Assembly: GCA_027924585.1 (NCBI GenBank)
Contig: BSBM01000994.1
Span: 8,811,001-8,875,000 of the forward strand
From: Larix kaempferi
Lineage: Eukaryota > Streptophyta > Pinopsida > Pinales > Pinaceae
Reading direction: 5' to 3'
Length of the DNA stretch: 64,000 nucleotides
Part shown: piece after piece, positions 34,780-46,757 of the stretch
Numbering within the stretch: position 1 is the first letter of the stretch
Layout: the number at the start of each line of letters is the position of its first letter
The notes under the pieces: model-generated
What the model was told of the DNA's origin: nothing
Database searches by the model: none
The model's input: only the letters and a program-made list of their open reading frames with translations
Made by a program: the position numbers and the translations under genes

Positions 34780-35225
34780 TGATGCTTCGGTTACTGCTCG
34801 ATATATGCATCATGTTGGATGCTTGTTATGATCAGTTGGATCATGCATATGTATATGCATCATGTTGGATGCTTGGACCATGTATCTGTATATGTATCAA
34901 GTGGATACGTTGTATAATCAGGTAGATTGTGTATGTTGATATATATCAGGTGGATACATTGTAGGATTAGATGGATCATGTATCTGTGTATGTATCAAGT
35001 GGATACATTGTATGATCAGGTGGATCATGTATGATGATATGTACCAGGTAGCTACTTGGTATGCATCAGGTGGATGCATTATATGATCAGGTTGATCATG
35101 GATGATGAGCTTCAGGATGTTGCTCCAGATGACATGCATCAGGATGATGCAGTGATGATGATCAGGTTGATCATGTGATGATGTACATCAGGATGATGTA
35201 TGGTGAGTATCAGGTTGATACTCTG
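34780..35225 (+). repeat. Copia-1 tail minisatellite A (GATCATGTAT / GGTGGATAC family)
   Basis: An array of degenerate 30-60 bp units is built on GATCATGTATCTGTATATG, TATCAAGTGGATACATTG and ATGATCAGGTGGATCATG. The same array, inverted and rearranged, lies at about 42120-42600 in Copia-2. Confidence 0.8.
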
Positions 35226-35850
35226 TGACCGTGGACAGGTTGTGCAGATGAGCATATAAGTAGACCTGGGAGATATGACAGGTAGGGCTGTGTGCTCGTA
35301 ACAGCCTGGGATGCTCTTTAGAGGCATTGATATGAGAGGACATATAAGTAGACCTGGGATATCTGACAGGTAGAGCTCTGTGCTCGTAACAGCATGGGAT
35401 GCTCTTTCGAGGCATTTTCCTATGGCATGTAAGTAGACCTGGGAGATCCGATAGGTTGAGCTGTGTGCCCGTAATAAGTCCTGGGATTCTCTTTCAAGGC
35501 ATTGCCATGACCACATGTAAGTAAACGTGGGAGATCTGATAGGTTGGGTTGTGCGCCCGTAATAAGTCCTGGGATTCTCTTTCGAGGCATTGTGGTGAGG
35601 GGTCACATGTAATACGTCCTGGAGATCCGGACAGGTTGTGCTAGTCACGTAAAAGGCCTTGGATGCTCTTTAGGGTTCTTGCTAGTCAAGACACTCTTTT
35701 AAGGTTTTGTGACAGTCACATGTAAGTGGACCTAGGATATCTTTCCAGTCGTGCTTCGACACATAAATGGTCGTGGGATACTCTTTCAAGGCATTGTGAC
35801 ACACGTAATAAGTCCTGAGGATTCCATAGTATGGCCAGTGATGATGAAGA
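35226..35850 (+). repeat. Copia-1 tail minisatellite B (about 87 bp unit)
   Basis: TAGACCTGGG recurs at 35261, 35349 and 35434, with a variant at 35522 (steps of 88, 85 and 88 bp). Each unit includes GATATCTGACAGG-like text, GTGCTCGTAACAG or CCGTAATAAGTC, and TGGGATTCTCTTTCGAGGCATT. More diverged units continue to about 35850. Open frames on the minus strand here reflect lack of stops in the unit. Copia-2 has the counterpart at 41470-42110. Confidence 0.85.
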
Positions 35851-36056
35851 CCTGCAGGTGGTGGGCCTACATCCAGTATGAAAAAGGACTGGCTCTGTAG
35901 AACTTCCTATGATGAGTAGATCAGAGATTGATTGAGATAGAAGTAGCAGTGACGATGATGATGATTCGAGGACGATGATTCGTTGACGATGATCCAGAGA
36001 AGAAGACTTGTGCTAGCAGATCTGTGTCGAGAAATACCTTCCTAGTTAAGAGGGAG
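35851..36056 (+). other. Copia-1 3' end before the LTR, with polypurine tract
   Basis: A GATGATGATGATTCGAGGACGATG-type low-complexity stretch is followed by TTAAGAGGGAGTG at about 36046-36057, the polypurine tract preceding the 3' LTR. Confidence 0.6.
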
Positions 36057-36711
36057 TGTTGATGTATATGTAACTTCAGAATGTATTTCACCTATGTATT
36101 TCATCTGTGTATATTGTATTCCTATAGAGATGTTATTATTCCTCTATACATAAGTGTTTGTATTCCTATAGAGATGTTATTATTCATCTATATGGAAGTG
36201 TCGTCATTTATATTGTAAGTGTTGTAACTTATACTTGATGGGTTATTAGACCACCTTGATGGGGTTGGTCCTGTATGAGTCATGTGGGTAAAAGTGTTAT
36301 TAGACCACCCTAGTGGGGGTCGGCCCTGTCAGCATTATGTTATGATGTTAAGTTGAGGCCGACCTAGTAAAGGTTATTAGGCAAGTCAATTCATGTATAA
36401 ATAGAGTGTGGGAGGCACTCTATTTGATCATTCATTTTATCTCTCACACACTCATTGGAGAGTGGCGCACTTGTGGAGGAGGAGAAGCGGCTGCTAGGAG
36501 GACTATCTCTTATGCTTGGGTTGTATCATTGCTCTATCTATCTCTGAGGAAGTTGCGGGGTTTTTCACCTTCTTGGTTTTTCCCGGTGAAACTCAGTGTC
36601 TTTTATATGCTTGAATTATTGTGTCCATGATTGATATGCTGTAGATATGCTATACATGTTATTCTCTTAGTTAAGATCCCAGATCAGATTGAAATTTCTC
36701 AAAAACTAACA
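36057..36711 (+). repeat. Copia-1 3' LTR
   Basis: It spans TGTTGATG to CTAACA and is near-identical to the 5' LTR. It is followed by AGAAT (36712-36716), the TSD partner of AGAAC at 9870-9874. Confidence 0.92.
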
Positions 36712-36716
36712 AGAAT

Positions 36717-38742
36717 CACCATTTCACAAATATGGAAAATTACTCTTCCGACTTCCACAATCCGTGTTTCTAGAGTTGAAAGTAGGAACCACCATGCATA
36801 ACTCCAAAGAATCACTCTTCTGACTTTCGCAATCCGCATTGCGTGTTGGGAAAGTCCAAAGCCCAACCTTACAACTTCTCTGGCTCATAACTTTCTCATC
36901 CCAAGTCCATTTTGGGAAAACTTGGTACCGTTGGAAATATCTTAGTGAGCCTTATGCAACTGCATGATTCTCTGCCGCATCTGATGACTCTTAACCTATC
37001 CTTCATCCAACCTAAAATGTGGCCCCAATATTCCTCCATTCCTCCTTATCACTCTATAAGGGCTCATATGAAACTTAGTCATGGATCCTTCTCTTCATCT
37101 GATCCACAAGGGAATCCTGAACACCACAAGGGGGTTTCTCTTCCTTCCCCAAGGCCCTGACTAAAACTTCTGAGCATCCTGGACTTTACATCACCTAATC
37201 CTATTCATAAAAGCACAAAAATTCATATAAGTACAAATATAAGAATGGAGATGTGCAGGAGCATGGTATGTAACTCATGTATGCATATTTATACACCAAT
37301 AAACATAGGGGAATAAAACATCATATAGAGGATTAATCCCCTTCTCATGCAATGCACAGACTTTATCACCTAGCATACATAATTTAGCTTCCACAATATA
37401 GTCAATAAATAGACATTGTAGAACATAAAATTAGCATGATTCAAAGCATAGAGAACACTTATATTTGAGATGAAATCACCAAGAAAAATGGCTATGGATT
37501 GCAACGCTCCAACCCAACCATAGATCTCTTCCCAGCCTGTAGTATTTCAGCACTTAGATACCACCCTTGAGTTGGGGCCATGTATCCACTAAGGAGTACC
37601 CCTCAATTTCACTCACATCCTTGGATTCTCAGTCATTTAGGTCATCCAGCACATAGCTAGCTTTGTCAAGCAACTGGGAGACAAGTAAGGAGTTTTCTAG
37701 GTCAATGAGAGGAACCACAGAGATGTAGCCATAACCAAATGGCCTTAGACAGTCCAGGCACCCCCATCTCCTGCCCTCTTAGCCTAAGTAAGGTCCCCTT
37801 CTCTATTGCACAGTCCCTCAGGTGCCCCTTCCCTCAACGCTGACCTGGGAAGGTATGGCTGGTCCAGACTGCTAAATCAAGGGTAAATGAGACCACACTA
37901 GATCTACCACGTAGTCTAAACCCTCCTGGTCTCTTTCCATTGCAATCCGCACTCATATATTTTTTAACGTTGCGGCCAAATGATTCTGTCCCGCAACAGG
38001 ATTTCAGCTATTGGATCTAGGTTTTCTCATGAACTTCTGGGCATATCAAGCTCTCCGATTTGCCCCATGGTTTGGGTCTGTATATCCCCATCGTATTCCA
38101 CTTCCCGCACCAATTTTTGGTGCGTCTTTGGATCTTCCAATCACAGCCTCCCTCAAGATCACGATTTTGGGTTCCTCCCTCCACTGATGGGTCTACATAA
38201 GGGTCCAATTGATGCCTCCTCTATCAGTAATCGAAACGGGGATGAGGAATGCGTCCTCCCAAGAGGTGGAGTGGCATATGGGACAAGCAAATAGATCCCC
38301 ATACCCTACCTTACTGATTTCAGGGCTTCCCATACTCCATCGACGACCTTGTGAATAGTCCTCCTGTAGTATTGCCTTACAACAACAATAAATAACAGCT
38401 AGGATAGTCAAAGGGGTTCTCAAGATGACATATGGAAATCGATGGCTCAATCCCATAACCCCCTCACCTCTACCTAGTGGATACATATTTCCCCCTCATT
38501 TAGTTGCATCCATAGCCATCCCCTAAGTATTTTTATTACATGATATTTACATATTTTTATAATTTCCATGGATTAATAGCACATGGATTACACAATGTCA
38601 AATACTTGCCTCTCAAAGCTGAGCATTTACTAGCGGGGCCTTGGCCTTAGCCTTGAGCTCCACGTTAGGAATTATACATCACATACATACAATGTTTACA
38701 TAAAATCCAATATATCCTAAGGGTCAAAATGGGGATATTACA
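36717..38742 (-). repeat. LARD 5' LTR, proximal part
   Basis: It continues the LTR interrupted at 9874 and parallels 2805-4822. It ends GGATATTACA at 38742, which on the minus strand is the LTR start TGTAATATCC. Confidence 0.85.
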
Positions 38743-38912
38743 GTAGCCGCCACCTCTCTCCTCTAAGATAAATCTATCACCATTCTAGCTTCTTTATTCT
38801 ACAGTCTATTTTATTTCATTCGGTTAATAGAATTTGAATTTACTGTATCATTGTGTTCCTTGCAATATATATATGTATTTTATTTTATATATGCTCTTTC
38901 ATTTCGTTCTCA
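38743..38912 (+). repeat. Gypsy G1 3' LTR, right part
   Basis: This continues the G1 LTR cut at 2327. CGCCACCTCTCT, TTCTACAGTC, TTAATAGAATTTG and TTCATTTCGTTCTCA parallel the right half of the solo LTR (about 51505-51668). The end at 38912 is inferred from that alignment and could be up to 50 bp earlier. Confidence 0.6.
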
Positions 38913-40552
38913 CATAAATCTGGATCATTTACAATTATAATTCTTACTAATATAATGTATTCCTCATTTGATCCAAAAATTGGAGTTTGGATCATATGAA
39001 TTGCTTTTAAGTTTCTTGAAGGCATTAAAATTAAAAAACACATTTGTTTTTATGAATTGTAAAAATTAATTAAGTTATTCATAAATAAAAAATCTTCGTA
39101 TAAAATTACCTTGAAATCATTTTTCCTCTTTGAATTTTGTATGGTAAAATCTAGTCTCACATGAAACACATTTTGCTCCTTAACACCTAGGACTCAAGTC
39201 ATAGATCCTCAATATTCAAATTTCAAATTCTCCTTCCTACCTACATAATGGGTTACTTCTAATGGTCATGAGTCACACTGAATATCGAAGATCTCTCTTA
39301 TTTTAAGGCTTTGTTCTCATAAATTACTCCTATTTTGGTTTATAAAGTACATGTCTTTAAAAAGAAAATGGAGAGCAAGTTTGACGATTCCCTCCTCACA
39401 ACAAAACATTTGGGTTAGTGATGGAAAAATCCCGTACCATAATCATCATATAATATTTTTTAACAATTTTGGTTTATAAAGTACATGTCTTTAAAGAGAA
39501 AATGGAGAGCAAGTTTGACGATTCCCTCCCCACAACAAAACATTTGGGTTAGTGATGAAAAAATCCCGTACCATAATCATCATATAATATTTTTTAACAA
39601 TATAAAATATAAAACATAAGTATAAATAAGAGAATTAAAAAGTTCGATGACTATGTAGTGATCGTATACTATGTTTTAAGAATATATAACATAAACTTTT
39701 AGTTGTGCGAAATTCTTACTAAATTTAAAAGGAGAATTAAAAAAAAATGATCAAATGTATTCACCATTCAACTTATTCCAATAACCAGTTAAACTAATGA
39801 TTGGTCCTTGAGTAGGGTTAATCTTCCTAGGAAATAAGGAAATACATCAAGACTAGAGACGCATTGTAGAAGATTATGCTAGCCTTACATAGCAATGTCA
39901 AAGTGATGATTATCCTCACTTCCAAATTAAGTTTGAGAATTTCACTTGTAATTAGACTTTCAGAGGGATCGATACCAAGTTTTGTTTTCAAAGGAACTGA
40001 AAGGATCATTGCTGACATAGGGGTGTGGTCATAAAGAATTCGTGTTGGAGGGCGATTGCACTTGTAAATATATAAACCAAATTGTAGATAAAATCTAAGA
40101 GAGGCATAAGAATCAGTCTTCTACTTCCAACTACGCTAATATGATAAGTGGATGTTTGCAAGCATCGTGACTTGCTTAAGTGACTACTCCTTTTCCTCTT
40201 AGTATCTTCATCTTTCTGTAGTTGATACTCCCCTTTGGGTCTAGATTTATTTTACCACTACACACTTTCTTTGAAACTGAATTCTATCTCTGTTATGATC
40301 ATAGCCACATTGTCTTGGTAATGCCATAGAACCCCACTACACGATTAGAATTAGAAACCAATTTTAATCCAACTTTCTAGCAAACAATGGTAGGCACGTT
40401 GAACTGATAGTATACCAGCATAGATCCATCTTAACTCTGGCTCTATTAAGGGCCGATAGGGATCAAATAGATTGAGGAAGTTTAGGACTCTAAAAAGGGG
40501 TTTGCACCTAAAAGGGATTTGATCCTTTCTCTGAGCACTCAATCCATGTTAG
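38913..40552. other. Unassigned AT-rich DNA
   Basis: No gene or transposon domain was recognised. Minus-strand frames at 39827-40018 and 40351-40542 are short and unlike known families. The segment ends with GTTAG (40548-40552), the TSD of Copia-2, so it was once continuous with 47442 onwards. Confidence 0.5.
39333..39600. repeat. 134 bp tandem duplication, nearly perfect
   Basis: Two copies of a 134 bp unit start TTTTGGTTTATAAAGTACAT at 39333 and 39467. Only a few substitutions separate them, indicating a recent event. Confidence 0.9.
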
Positions 40553-41238
40553 TGTTAAATTTTCAGAATTTACTTCAATCTGATCTAGGATCTTAACTAA
40601 GAGAACAACATGTATAGCAAATCTACAGCATATCAATCATGGACACAATAATGCAAGCACACAAGAGACACAGAGTTTACTTGGGGAAAACCATAAAGGT
40701 GAAAAACCCCAATAACTTCCTCAGAGATAGATAGAGCAATGATACAACCAGAATACAAGAGATAGTCTTCTCCTAGCAGCAGAGCCTCCTCCTCCACAAG
40801 TGCGCCACTCTCCCAAGTGTGAGTGAGAGAATAGAATGTGTAAAATGAGAGATACACACTCTCTATTTATACACTAACTTGACTTGACCTTTACTCAACT
40901 AGGTCGGCCTCAACTTAACCACTTAACATAATGCTGACTGGGCCGACACCCAATAGGGTGGTCTAATAACCCTTTGACCCACATGGCCCCCAATAGGGTG
41001 GTCTAATAACCCTTCAACCCACATGAATTATACAGGGCCGACCCAAACAAGGTTTTCTAATAACCCATCAAGTATAAGTTACGACACTTACAATATAAAT
41101 GATGACACTTCCATATAGAGGAATAATAACATCTCTATAGGAATACAAACACTTTCGTATAGAGGAATAATAACATCTCTATAGGAATACAATATACATA
41201 TATGTGAAATACATTCCGAAGTTACATATACATCAACA
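40553..41238 (-). repeat. Copia-2 3' LTR
   Basis: It spans TGTTAAATTTTCAG to CATCAACA on the plus strand. Compared with Copia-1 it has an extra partial repeat of CCCCAATAGGGTGGTCTAATAACCC (about 40945-41015). The TATA box inverts to TATTTATA at about 40862. Confidence 0.9.
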
Positions 41239-42840
41239 CTCCCTCTTAACTAGGAAGGTATTTCTCGACACGGGTCTTCTAGCACAAGTCTTCTTCTCTG
41301 GATCATCGTCACTGGATAATCGTCATCGAGTCATCATCATCGTCACTGTTGCTGCTATCTCAATCAATCTCTAAATCTACTCGTCATAGGAAGTTCTACA
41401 GAGCCAACCCTTTTTCATACTGGATGTAGGCCCACCACCTGCAGCTCTTCATCATCACTGGCCATACTATGGAATCCTTAGGACTTATTACGTGCATCAC
41501 AAAACCTGGCTGCAGCATCCCAGCCTATTACGAGCACACAGCTCTACCTGTCGGATCTCCCAGGAGCACATTACAAGTGACCCATCACAAAACCTGGCTG
41601 AAGCATCCCAGGCTATTACAAGCACACAACTCTACCTGTTGGATCTCCCAGGAGCACATTGCATGTGATCTCACCACAAAACCTAGCTAAAGCATCCTAG
41701 GCTGTTACGAGCACACAGCTCTACCTGTCAGATCTCCCAAGAGCACATTACATGTGGTCCACCACAAAACCTGGCTGAAGCATATGAGGCCTTTTTCATC
41801 CTGTCCAGATCTCCCAGGAGCAAATTACATGTGGTCATGGCAAAACCTGGTTGAAGCATCTGAGGCCTTTTTCATCCTGTCCAGATCTCCCAGGAGCAAA
41901 TTACATGCCATAGGAAAAAACCTCGCAAGAGCATCTCAGGATGTTACGGGTACACAACTCCGACCTGAAGATCTCCCAGGGCACAAATTACATGTCCTCC
42001 CAGAGCAATGTCTCGAAAGAGCATCCCAGGCTGTGACGGGTACACAACTCCGACCTATAAGATCTCCCAGACATGCTCATCTACACAACTTGATCCACGG
42101 CCACAAAGTATCATCCTGATACTCACCATACATCATCCTGATGTACACATGATCATCCTGATCATCATCACTGCATCGTCCTAATGCATGTCATCTGGAG
42201 AAGCTCGTCATCCACGATCATCCTGATCATATAATGCATCCACCTGATGCATACCAAGTATCTACCTGATACATATCATCATATACAATGTATCTACCTG
42301 ATACATACATAGATATATGATCCACACAATGTATCCATCAACATACATGATCTACCTTATCATACTTGATACATATACAGATACATGGTCCAAGCATCCA
42401 ACATGATGCGTACATACATAAATGTAAATGATCCAACTGATCATATCCAACATCCAACATGATGCGTATATATATAAATGATCCAACTGATCATAACAAG
42501 CATCCAACATGATGCATATACATATACAGAGTAGTAACTGGAGCATCGTCCTGATGCTCATCATCCATGATCCTCCTGATCATCATAGCATCATCCTCTT
42601 CAAATCATCTCATCGTCCACGAAGCATAGCCCAGATGCACATTATCCAGCACTTACACCACCGACATGGGAGAACACATCTACCACCATTCGGGGAAGGC
42701 TCCAACCCTTACTTTTTCACCATGGGAGAACACATCTACCACCATGTGAAAAATGGCTCAACAATTACATCACGACCAAGGGAGAACACATCAACCATGT
42801 CAGAAAAGCTCATGTGCATCTGCATCTTCTGGACTCATTA
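41239..42840 (-). repeat. Copia-2 3' tail minisatellites
   Basis: This is the counterpart of 34690-36056. Units of about 85-100 bp with GATCTCCCAGGAGCACATTAC and GCACACAGCTCTACCTGT occur at 41470-42110, and GATCATCCTGATCA and CATCCAACATGATG units at 42120-42600. A third array, GGGAGAACACATCTACCACC (42665-42800), is seen only in this copy. Unit order differs from Copia-1, so the tail changes quickly. Confidence 0.8.
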
Positions 42841-42849
42841 CTTCCCTTT

Positions 42850-43965
42850 GGAAGGAGCATCGATCTGAAGTGCACCAAGCCTCTCTCTGAAGTACTCAAA
42901 CTGCACTCTGGCCAACGGCTTGGTCAATACATCTGCAACCTGCTGATCCATCGCAACATACTATGCTTTGGCTGTACTTAGTGCTACGCAGGACTGCTTC
43001 TTGCTAAACCAAGAGATCACACCTGATCCCTATCTGCATCATTGCCTGCCCAATCTGAATCAACATAACCCTACAGGTTAAACTTTTGATTCGCATCATA
43101 CTTGAGCCCATAATCAATTGTACCCTTCAGGTACCTCAGAATATGCTTTACAACAACCAGGCGAACACTCCTCGGATCTGTCAAGAACTGGCTCAATGTG
43201 TTCACCGCAAAGCAAATATCTGGTCTCGTGTTCGTTAGGTACATCAAGGACCCAATCATCTGATGATACATAGTGATATCAACCGGCTCAGATGAAGCAT
43301 CACATAGAAGCTTTAGGTTCGATGCCATAGGTGTGGCCATAGCCTTACAGTCCATCATCCCAAACCTCTTCAGGATCTCTACTGCATACTTCCCTTGTCC
43401 AAGGAATATTCCATCTGCACTCTGCCACACCTCCATGCCAAAAACAAATAGTGCATCATCCCCAAGTTCTTCAACTCGAACTCGACAGCAAGCTTCCGCT
43501 GCATGTCGGCAATCAATCTATCCTCACCTGTTACAAACAGGTCATCCACATAGTAGTATCACTAGATTGCCTTCCTCAACCTTGCAGTAAAGGTTGGAAT
43601 CCACTTTATTCTTGGTAAAGCACAAACTGGATAGAAAGCTATCTATCCTACCATACCAAGTTCTACACATATATGACTCCCTGTCATGTGTCTCAGAACC
43701 AAGTGGTTGCACCACATACACTTCTTCTTCAACTACACCATTCAAGAAAGTGTATCTTCCTCTTCATCACTGCAGCATGCTTAATCTTGTAGATCCTCTT
43801 GGAAGTCACTATAGACTCCCCTTCAGGTCTTGGGATTACATCCCAAACATCTTCATGATCGATTGGTACTCCTCGATCATGGCATTCTTCCCAGATCCTA
43901 GGAACTTTAATATCTTCAATATTTTCAATAGATAACTTTGTTGCTGAACAAATGTTGTAGTCCTT
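42850..43965 (-). pseudogene. Copia-2 RT and RNase H, frameshifted and deleted
   Basis: Read on the minus strand, the RT is recognisable from about 43960 (KNAMIEEY region) through NGVVEEEVYV at about 43740 to MEVWQSADGIFLGQGKYA and NLKLLCDASSEPVDITMY (43436-43071). A deletion of about 13 codons removes the KKALYGLKQAP block. The catalytic YVDD region near 43545 is frameshifted. The Gln codon at FLGQGKY is intact here, whereas Copia-1 has a stop. RNase H retains TRPDICFAVNTLSQFL and YLKGTIDYGLKYD, then is largely deleted before LTKPLA at about 42910-42930. Confidence 0.85.
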
Positions 43966-44384
43966 CTTTTGTAGGTGATGGTATGCGATCTTTCCTACAC
44001 AACAAGTTAAATTGCATGATTAGAAAACATCTCATAGTTTTCAGAACAAATTCTTACACATAAAGAAATATGTCATACAGTCATGCAATTATCTTAGCCA
44101 ATGCTTCAATACAACATTTATCCATGTCCCATAACTTTCTAGATGCCTTCCAATCTCTACCAGAACATTGTTAAGAGTGTGCACAACTCCCAACATGTCA
44201 GCAAAGAGGTTTCATTCTAGATAAGTATCAATGGAATGTTGTACAATGCCATAGGCCACTTACCCATGTATATTAGTAGTATACTATTCATCAATGCAAC
44301 TATTCTAATATGCATAATACAAAACCTAATTCTAGGAACATAAGCATATACATCATTGAATAACATTATGTAAGAAATGACAAT

Positions 44385-44579
44385 TCAAATACTTATCTTT
44401 GTTTGGTTGCTGGGTTGACTCCCTCTTAGTCTTTGCTTCTTTTCTGCAACTCCATTCTGATGTGGATTGTGAGAAGTGGTCAACTCCCTCTGAATATCTG
44501 CGTCCTTGTAGAAACTACTAGAGTGTGCTCCCTCTTGATCTTTGCTTCCTGGATTACCTGTCCTTGAACTTATATTCAT
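44385..44579 (-). pseudogene. Copia-2 integrase fragment
   Basis: The minus strand encodes FYKDADIQRELTTSHNPHQN followed by GVAEKKQRLRG, the same integrase scrap as 32497-32691. Here it is closer to the Copia consensus. The flanks are non-coding. Confidence 0.8.
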
Positions 44580-46745
44580 TCTCGATCCCTATGCATGCTT
44601 GTTAGTATCATCATTGTGTACATAATCAAACATTCATTAGTATAATCTTAATATTATCAAAACACAATAAGCTCAAGCATGTACACTCAGGATCATTTCA
44701 AACACTGATAATAAACATTAGTATTCAAGGTTTCAGGGAAGTCTTCTTTTACTCATACATATTCTTATTTGATCATAGGACTCTTCTGGTTAGTTAAATC
44801 ATCAATCAAGATAAGAGATATAATATGCATAAAACCCATAATTACTCAAGCCTATACCTTCATGATTCTTCTGGTTAGTCATGTCATCAATTATGGTAAG
44901 AAACATAATATGCATACAACCATGACTATTCAAACCTATGACTTCATGAATAATCATTATCAACAACACAAAAGTATAAGATCCTAACACAAGGTAGGAT
45001 TCTAGCTTGATATAGGAAAAACATACCTGGATTAGCATGCTAGCTAGTTATGTCATACATACCCGCATAATGTCTTCTGGCTCTCTTCAATGACTTGTGC
45101 TAGTAACCTGCATGTCTCATAAGTTAACCATTGTAGAACCAAGTTATACATACCTCGAAAGTAGATCTTCTATGTGATCCATGACAATGGATGAATCTTT
45201 GTCTTCATGTCACCATGATCATATGTTCTTGAAGTAGAACATGATTTGACTTTCTTGGTGTACCTTTTATGTTAGCGAACAACATAAACCTCATACAACA
45301 TCACAATGCCTTAGTACAATCATAAGTGTCAAAACTTTAATCAATGAATATCTTCTATTAAGTTGATACGACAAGTCTAGTAATTAATCAGGATTGTACT
45401 GTAATGATATGAAGACAGACATATTATAAACTTAACCATGAATAGAATTCGAAACATACCTGTAAGCCATACCTGTCAAGATTTCTTGTAATCTTCTTAT
45501 GGAAGGCCTTAGCCTCATCTCCCTCTGAGACAGGAACTTCTTCACTTATGTAGGTAACCAACCCATCTTCTTCTAGGATTAACCCAATCCACTTGATTTG
45601 CAAGAACTGGACCTGGAGCTGGATTAGGGTTTGTCAAAGAAACCCCAAAATTCAAACTTTGAATTTCAAACTTCCGAAAGGATAGAAATATGCGCCTTGA
45701 TGAGCTAATCAAGTTGGTATATTCAGAATTTGAAAACTGCAAAGTTTCACCCCTCGAAATTGCCTTTTAGATTTCTGGATTCACTAGGGAGGACCCTAAA
45801 CTAGGTTTTGAGTTTCCCGGAGCTTCACCCAACCAAAAAATTTGATTCAAAGCTCTAAGCTTCGATTTTTCTGAGGAGCTTCTAGTCGTGGTCACAAATT
45901 TCTAAAATTCCAATTTTTGTAGAAGCCCTAATTTTCCATCTTTCCAATCAAAGTCCTGAACTGGGGTTTGATCAAGCCCGGCCTTCTGCCGAACCAAAAA
46001 ATATGATCTTGGTCTCTAAATTTCTATTTTTATGAGTAGCATCCAGCCGTGGTCTCCGATTACAAAAATTACAACTTTCTCCGAAGCCCTAAATTCCGGA
46101 AGCCATGAATGAAGGTACTAAAAAATAATTCTGTTTTGATAGAAATATGTACCTGATTGTTTCTGGTGTAACTTTGAATGTTTCTATCCATAGGGTCTGA
46201 AATTTTTTCTTGAGATAGACTGACCTATTATATTTCCATCCCGATAGGTCTGACCTCAATTGGATTCTCTGAGAGAGAGTTATGCCAAGTGTCGCAACGT
46301 GACCTTTTTATGGGATAATACAGGAGAGCAAACTTGTATGGAGTGCCACATGTCACTGGTTCAACTTCAGCCTCTGAACAGTTTTTCTGCGATAGTACGG
46401 TCTATTTACTACCTGTCACATTTTACGAAATTTCATTTGGAGCTTCCTAGCCCAAGTTATGACCTTTTTCCCAAGGTCACCTGATTTTGACTCAGATCTG
46501 GAAGAGGCAGAAACCCTATATTGTACAGATCATAAATCACAAAGTACAACGAATTAAAGGTTGTCCTTTGGACACAAGGTACACGGGGATCTAATATTCG
46601 ACCTGTAAAGTTTTCAGATCCGAAAACTTCGCCAAAATGGATTTATAGCGAAATTTCTATGATGACTGGTTTTTGCTATATCAAGCCCTAGCATCGTAAG
46701 TGCAACAAGTGTCATACATGACATATCATGCCTTCTTTTAGGATA
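44580..46745 (-). other. Copia-2 leader
   Basis: It aligns with Copia-1 10541-12151, 22587-22644 and 32062-32490. It has no gag. It gives the undisturbed sequence across the Tat-like and CACTA insertion points (around 45160 and 45105). Confidence 0.75.
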
Positions 46746-46757
46746 GCTCTGATACCA
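46746..46757 (-). other. Copia-2 primer binding site
   Basis: The minus strand reads TGGTATCAGAGC directly adjacent to the LTR end. Confidence 0.9.

Larger units (their letters stand above)
9875..36711 (+). mobile_element. Copia-1, Copia retrotransposon carrying two nested insertions
   Basis: The LTRs are 9875-10528 (654 bp) and 36057-36711 (655 bp). The TSD is AGAAC at 9870-9874 and AGAAT at 36712-36716, and the undisturbed site in the sister LARD LTR reads AGAACCACC at about 2799. Removing the Tat-like Gypsy (12157-22581) and the CACTA element (22645-32058) leaves about 7.0 kb, matching Copia-2 (6.9 kb). The order RT then RNase H and the YVDD motif at 33738-33749 assign it to Ty1/Copia. 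No gag or protease was recognised and the integrase is a fragment. The first two bases are TA rather than TG, a point change in the 5' terminus. Confidence 0.92.
2328..38742 (-). mobile_element. LARD-like non-autonomous LTR retrotransposon (outermost complete nested element)
   Basis: The element reads on the minus strand. Its 5' LTR lies at 38742-36717 plus 9874-9405, split by Copia-1. A Met-tRNA primer site lies at 9401-9390, the interior at 9389-4839, a polypurine tract at 4838-4823 and the 3' LTR at 4822-2328. The LTRs are about 2495 and 2496 bp once Copia-1 is removed. The interior is only about 4.6 kb and has no gag or pol, only a short broken frame. Flanks ATAGT and GTAGC are consistent with a decayed 5 bp TSD, and the sequence on both sides joins into one G1 LTR. 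The long LTRs, primer site, purine tract and lack of polyprotein match the LARD definition. It must have used enzymes from another element. Confidence 0.85.

Noticed and set aside
35139-35648. 169-codon minus-strand frame
   Set aside because: It lies in the Copia tail minisatellite on the strand opposite to the element. Openness comes from the repeated unit.
34780-35850. CRISPR-like regular repeats
   Set aside because: Units are contiguous and degenerate without unique spacers, and the DNA is plant nuclear. These are minisatellites.
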